DNA of 64,000 nucleotides from Prolixibacter denitrificans (GTDB taxonomy: Bacteria; Bacteroidota; Bacteroidia; Bacteroidales; Prolixibacteraceae), in assembly GCF_003014495.1 (NCBI RefSeq), contig NZ_PYGC01000002.1, positions 372,001 to 436,000 of the forward strand, given 5' to 3'. Position 1 is the first letter of the stretch. Each line of letters starts with the position of its first letter. Both the position numbers and the translations under genes were made by a program. Positions 63,645 to 64,000 of this stretch are shown piece after piece. The notes below the pieces were generated by a model, which ran no database searches, was not told the DNA's origin, and saw nothing but the letters and a program-made list of their open reading frames with translations.

Positions 63645-63652
63645 CAAAGATA
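63645..63652 (-). promoter_or_regulatory. -7 element of rlmN
   Basis: It reads TATCTTTG on the minus strand, 49 bp before the chosen ATG. Confidence 0.4.
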
Positions 63653-63695
63653 ATCATTGTACACCGCTTCGCGAACGATGCATGTAAATCGTTCA

Positions 63696-64000
63696 TTAAA
63701 AATAGATTTCGGCCACAATGTTTCCGTATGGAATGCCTTTCCGGATGAGTAGGTCGCGGGTTTCGACGACCATTTCCGGGCTACCGCAGAGATAGAATTT
63801 CTGATCCTTCGGTAAATTATCCTGGTCTTCCAGGAAATGGGTAAGTCGTCCATGATATACATCACCGCCTTTTTCCTGCGAACAGCAACGGACGTACTGG
63901 TCTTTCAATTCGGGCATGAATTCATCTTCGAAATAGAAATTCTGCAGGTAACGTCCGCCGTGCACAACGGTTTTGTTGGAGCCCAGACCTGATTTGAACA
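63696..64000 (-). CDS. C-terminal part of a ferredoxin-NADP reductase-like flavoprotein
   Basis: The frame runs off the right edge, so only the last 101 residues or so are visible. It ends with a typical NAD(P)-binding flavoreductase tail: FKSGLGSNKTVVHGGRYLQ, then DVYHGRLTHFLED and KFYLCGSPEMVVETRDLLI, finishing IVAEIYF. The CGSPEM motif is the nicotinamide-pocket signature of FNR-type reductases. The FAD-binding half and start lie outside the window. The reductase could serve ferredoxin or flavodoxin. Confidence 0.85.
   Translation of the reverse strand, partial: FKSGLGSNKTVVHGGRYLQNFYFEDEFMPELKDQYVRCCSQEKGGDVYHGRLTHFLEDQDNLPKDQKFYLCGSPEMVVETRDLLIRKGIPYGNIVAEIYF

Noticed and set aside
1-64000. 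tRNA, rRNA, riboswitch or IS elements
   Set aside because: I saw no cloverleaf genes, rRNA segments, transposase frames or terminal inverted repeats. Structure searches with covariance models could still find a small RNA.

Overview
The window is chromosomal DNA of a Bacteroidota bacterium, most likely class Bacteroidia. A gliding Marinilabiliales/Prolixibacteraceae-type organism is my guess from memory of these gene sets. The pointers are a gldKLMN cluster with a PorP-type protein, PorX and PorW of the type IX secretion system (T9SS), GldH, a T9SS-sorted cargo protein, DUF4270 and HU-SPOR proteins, weak Shine-Dalgarno sequences, and repeated matches to the Bacteroidetes promoter TTTG-N19-20-TAnnTTTG. 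I recognise no rRNA, tRNA, IS element, prophage or CRISPR array. The window is mostly core genome.

Layout. 0-6.7 kb: a divergent GlpD-like oxidoreductase, glmS, a DUF4270 lipoprotein and a shortened GT5 'glycogen synthase', with panC-panD opposite. 6.8-13.2 kb: radA, a class A penicillin-binding protein and topA. 13.3-20.4 kb: a metal-ligand-depleted arginase-fold gene followed by porP-gldK-gldL-gldM-gldN, the T9SS core and motor. 20.4-27.5 kb: a three-gene RND efflux operon (tolC-type, adaptor, permease), then a small Cys-rich protein and two matching regulatory regions. 27.6-32 kb: cysS, a small secreted protein, rmlB, galE and an HU-SPOR membrane protein. 33-37.6 kb: one 1485-residue T9SS cargo. 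38-41.8 kb: a LacI-controlled pectin/uronate operon (GH88/105, kduI, kduD). 42-51.3 kb: metG, a voltage-gated K+ channel with a zinc ribbon, a lone CBM48 protein, ldcA, yraN, a response regulator, an MmcQ/YjbR protein, a secreted C1 peptidase, an S4 protein, a GNAT and pgk. 51.5-64 kb: holB, a PSP1 protein, gldH, trmB, an alkyltransferase-like protein, mrp, porW, porX, rlmN and the end of a ferredoxin-NADP reductase-like gene.

How the genes fit together. GldL-GldM would form the proton-driven motor, GldK-GldN the periplasmic ring, and PorP-type, PorW and PorX accessory or regulatory parts of the same secretion machine. The 1485-residue protein with a type A sorting domain is a natural client. 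GldH belongs to the gliding set. The kdu operon feeds unsaturated uronates towards 2-keto-3-deoxygluconate.

Most notable non-genic signals. (1) The efflux operon promoter and a second promoter-like site 507 bp away carry the same tandem 21-bp-phased repeat (ATCGGTRAAYGG), each exactly 37 bp from its -7 element. This suggests a shared, possibly LytTR-type, activator. (2) Six TTCTC boxes spaced 22-23 bp apart lie between two convergent terminators near 20.6 kb. (3) Three GAACG boxes spaced 21 bp apart lie at 49.4 kb.
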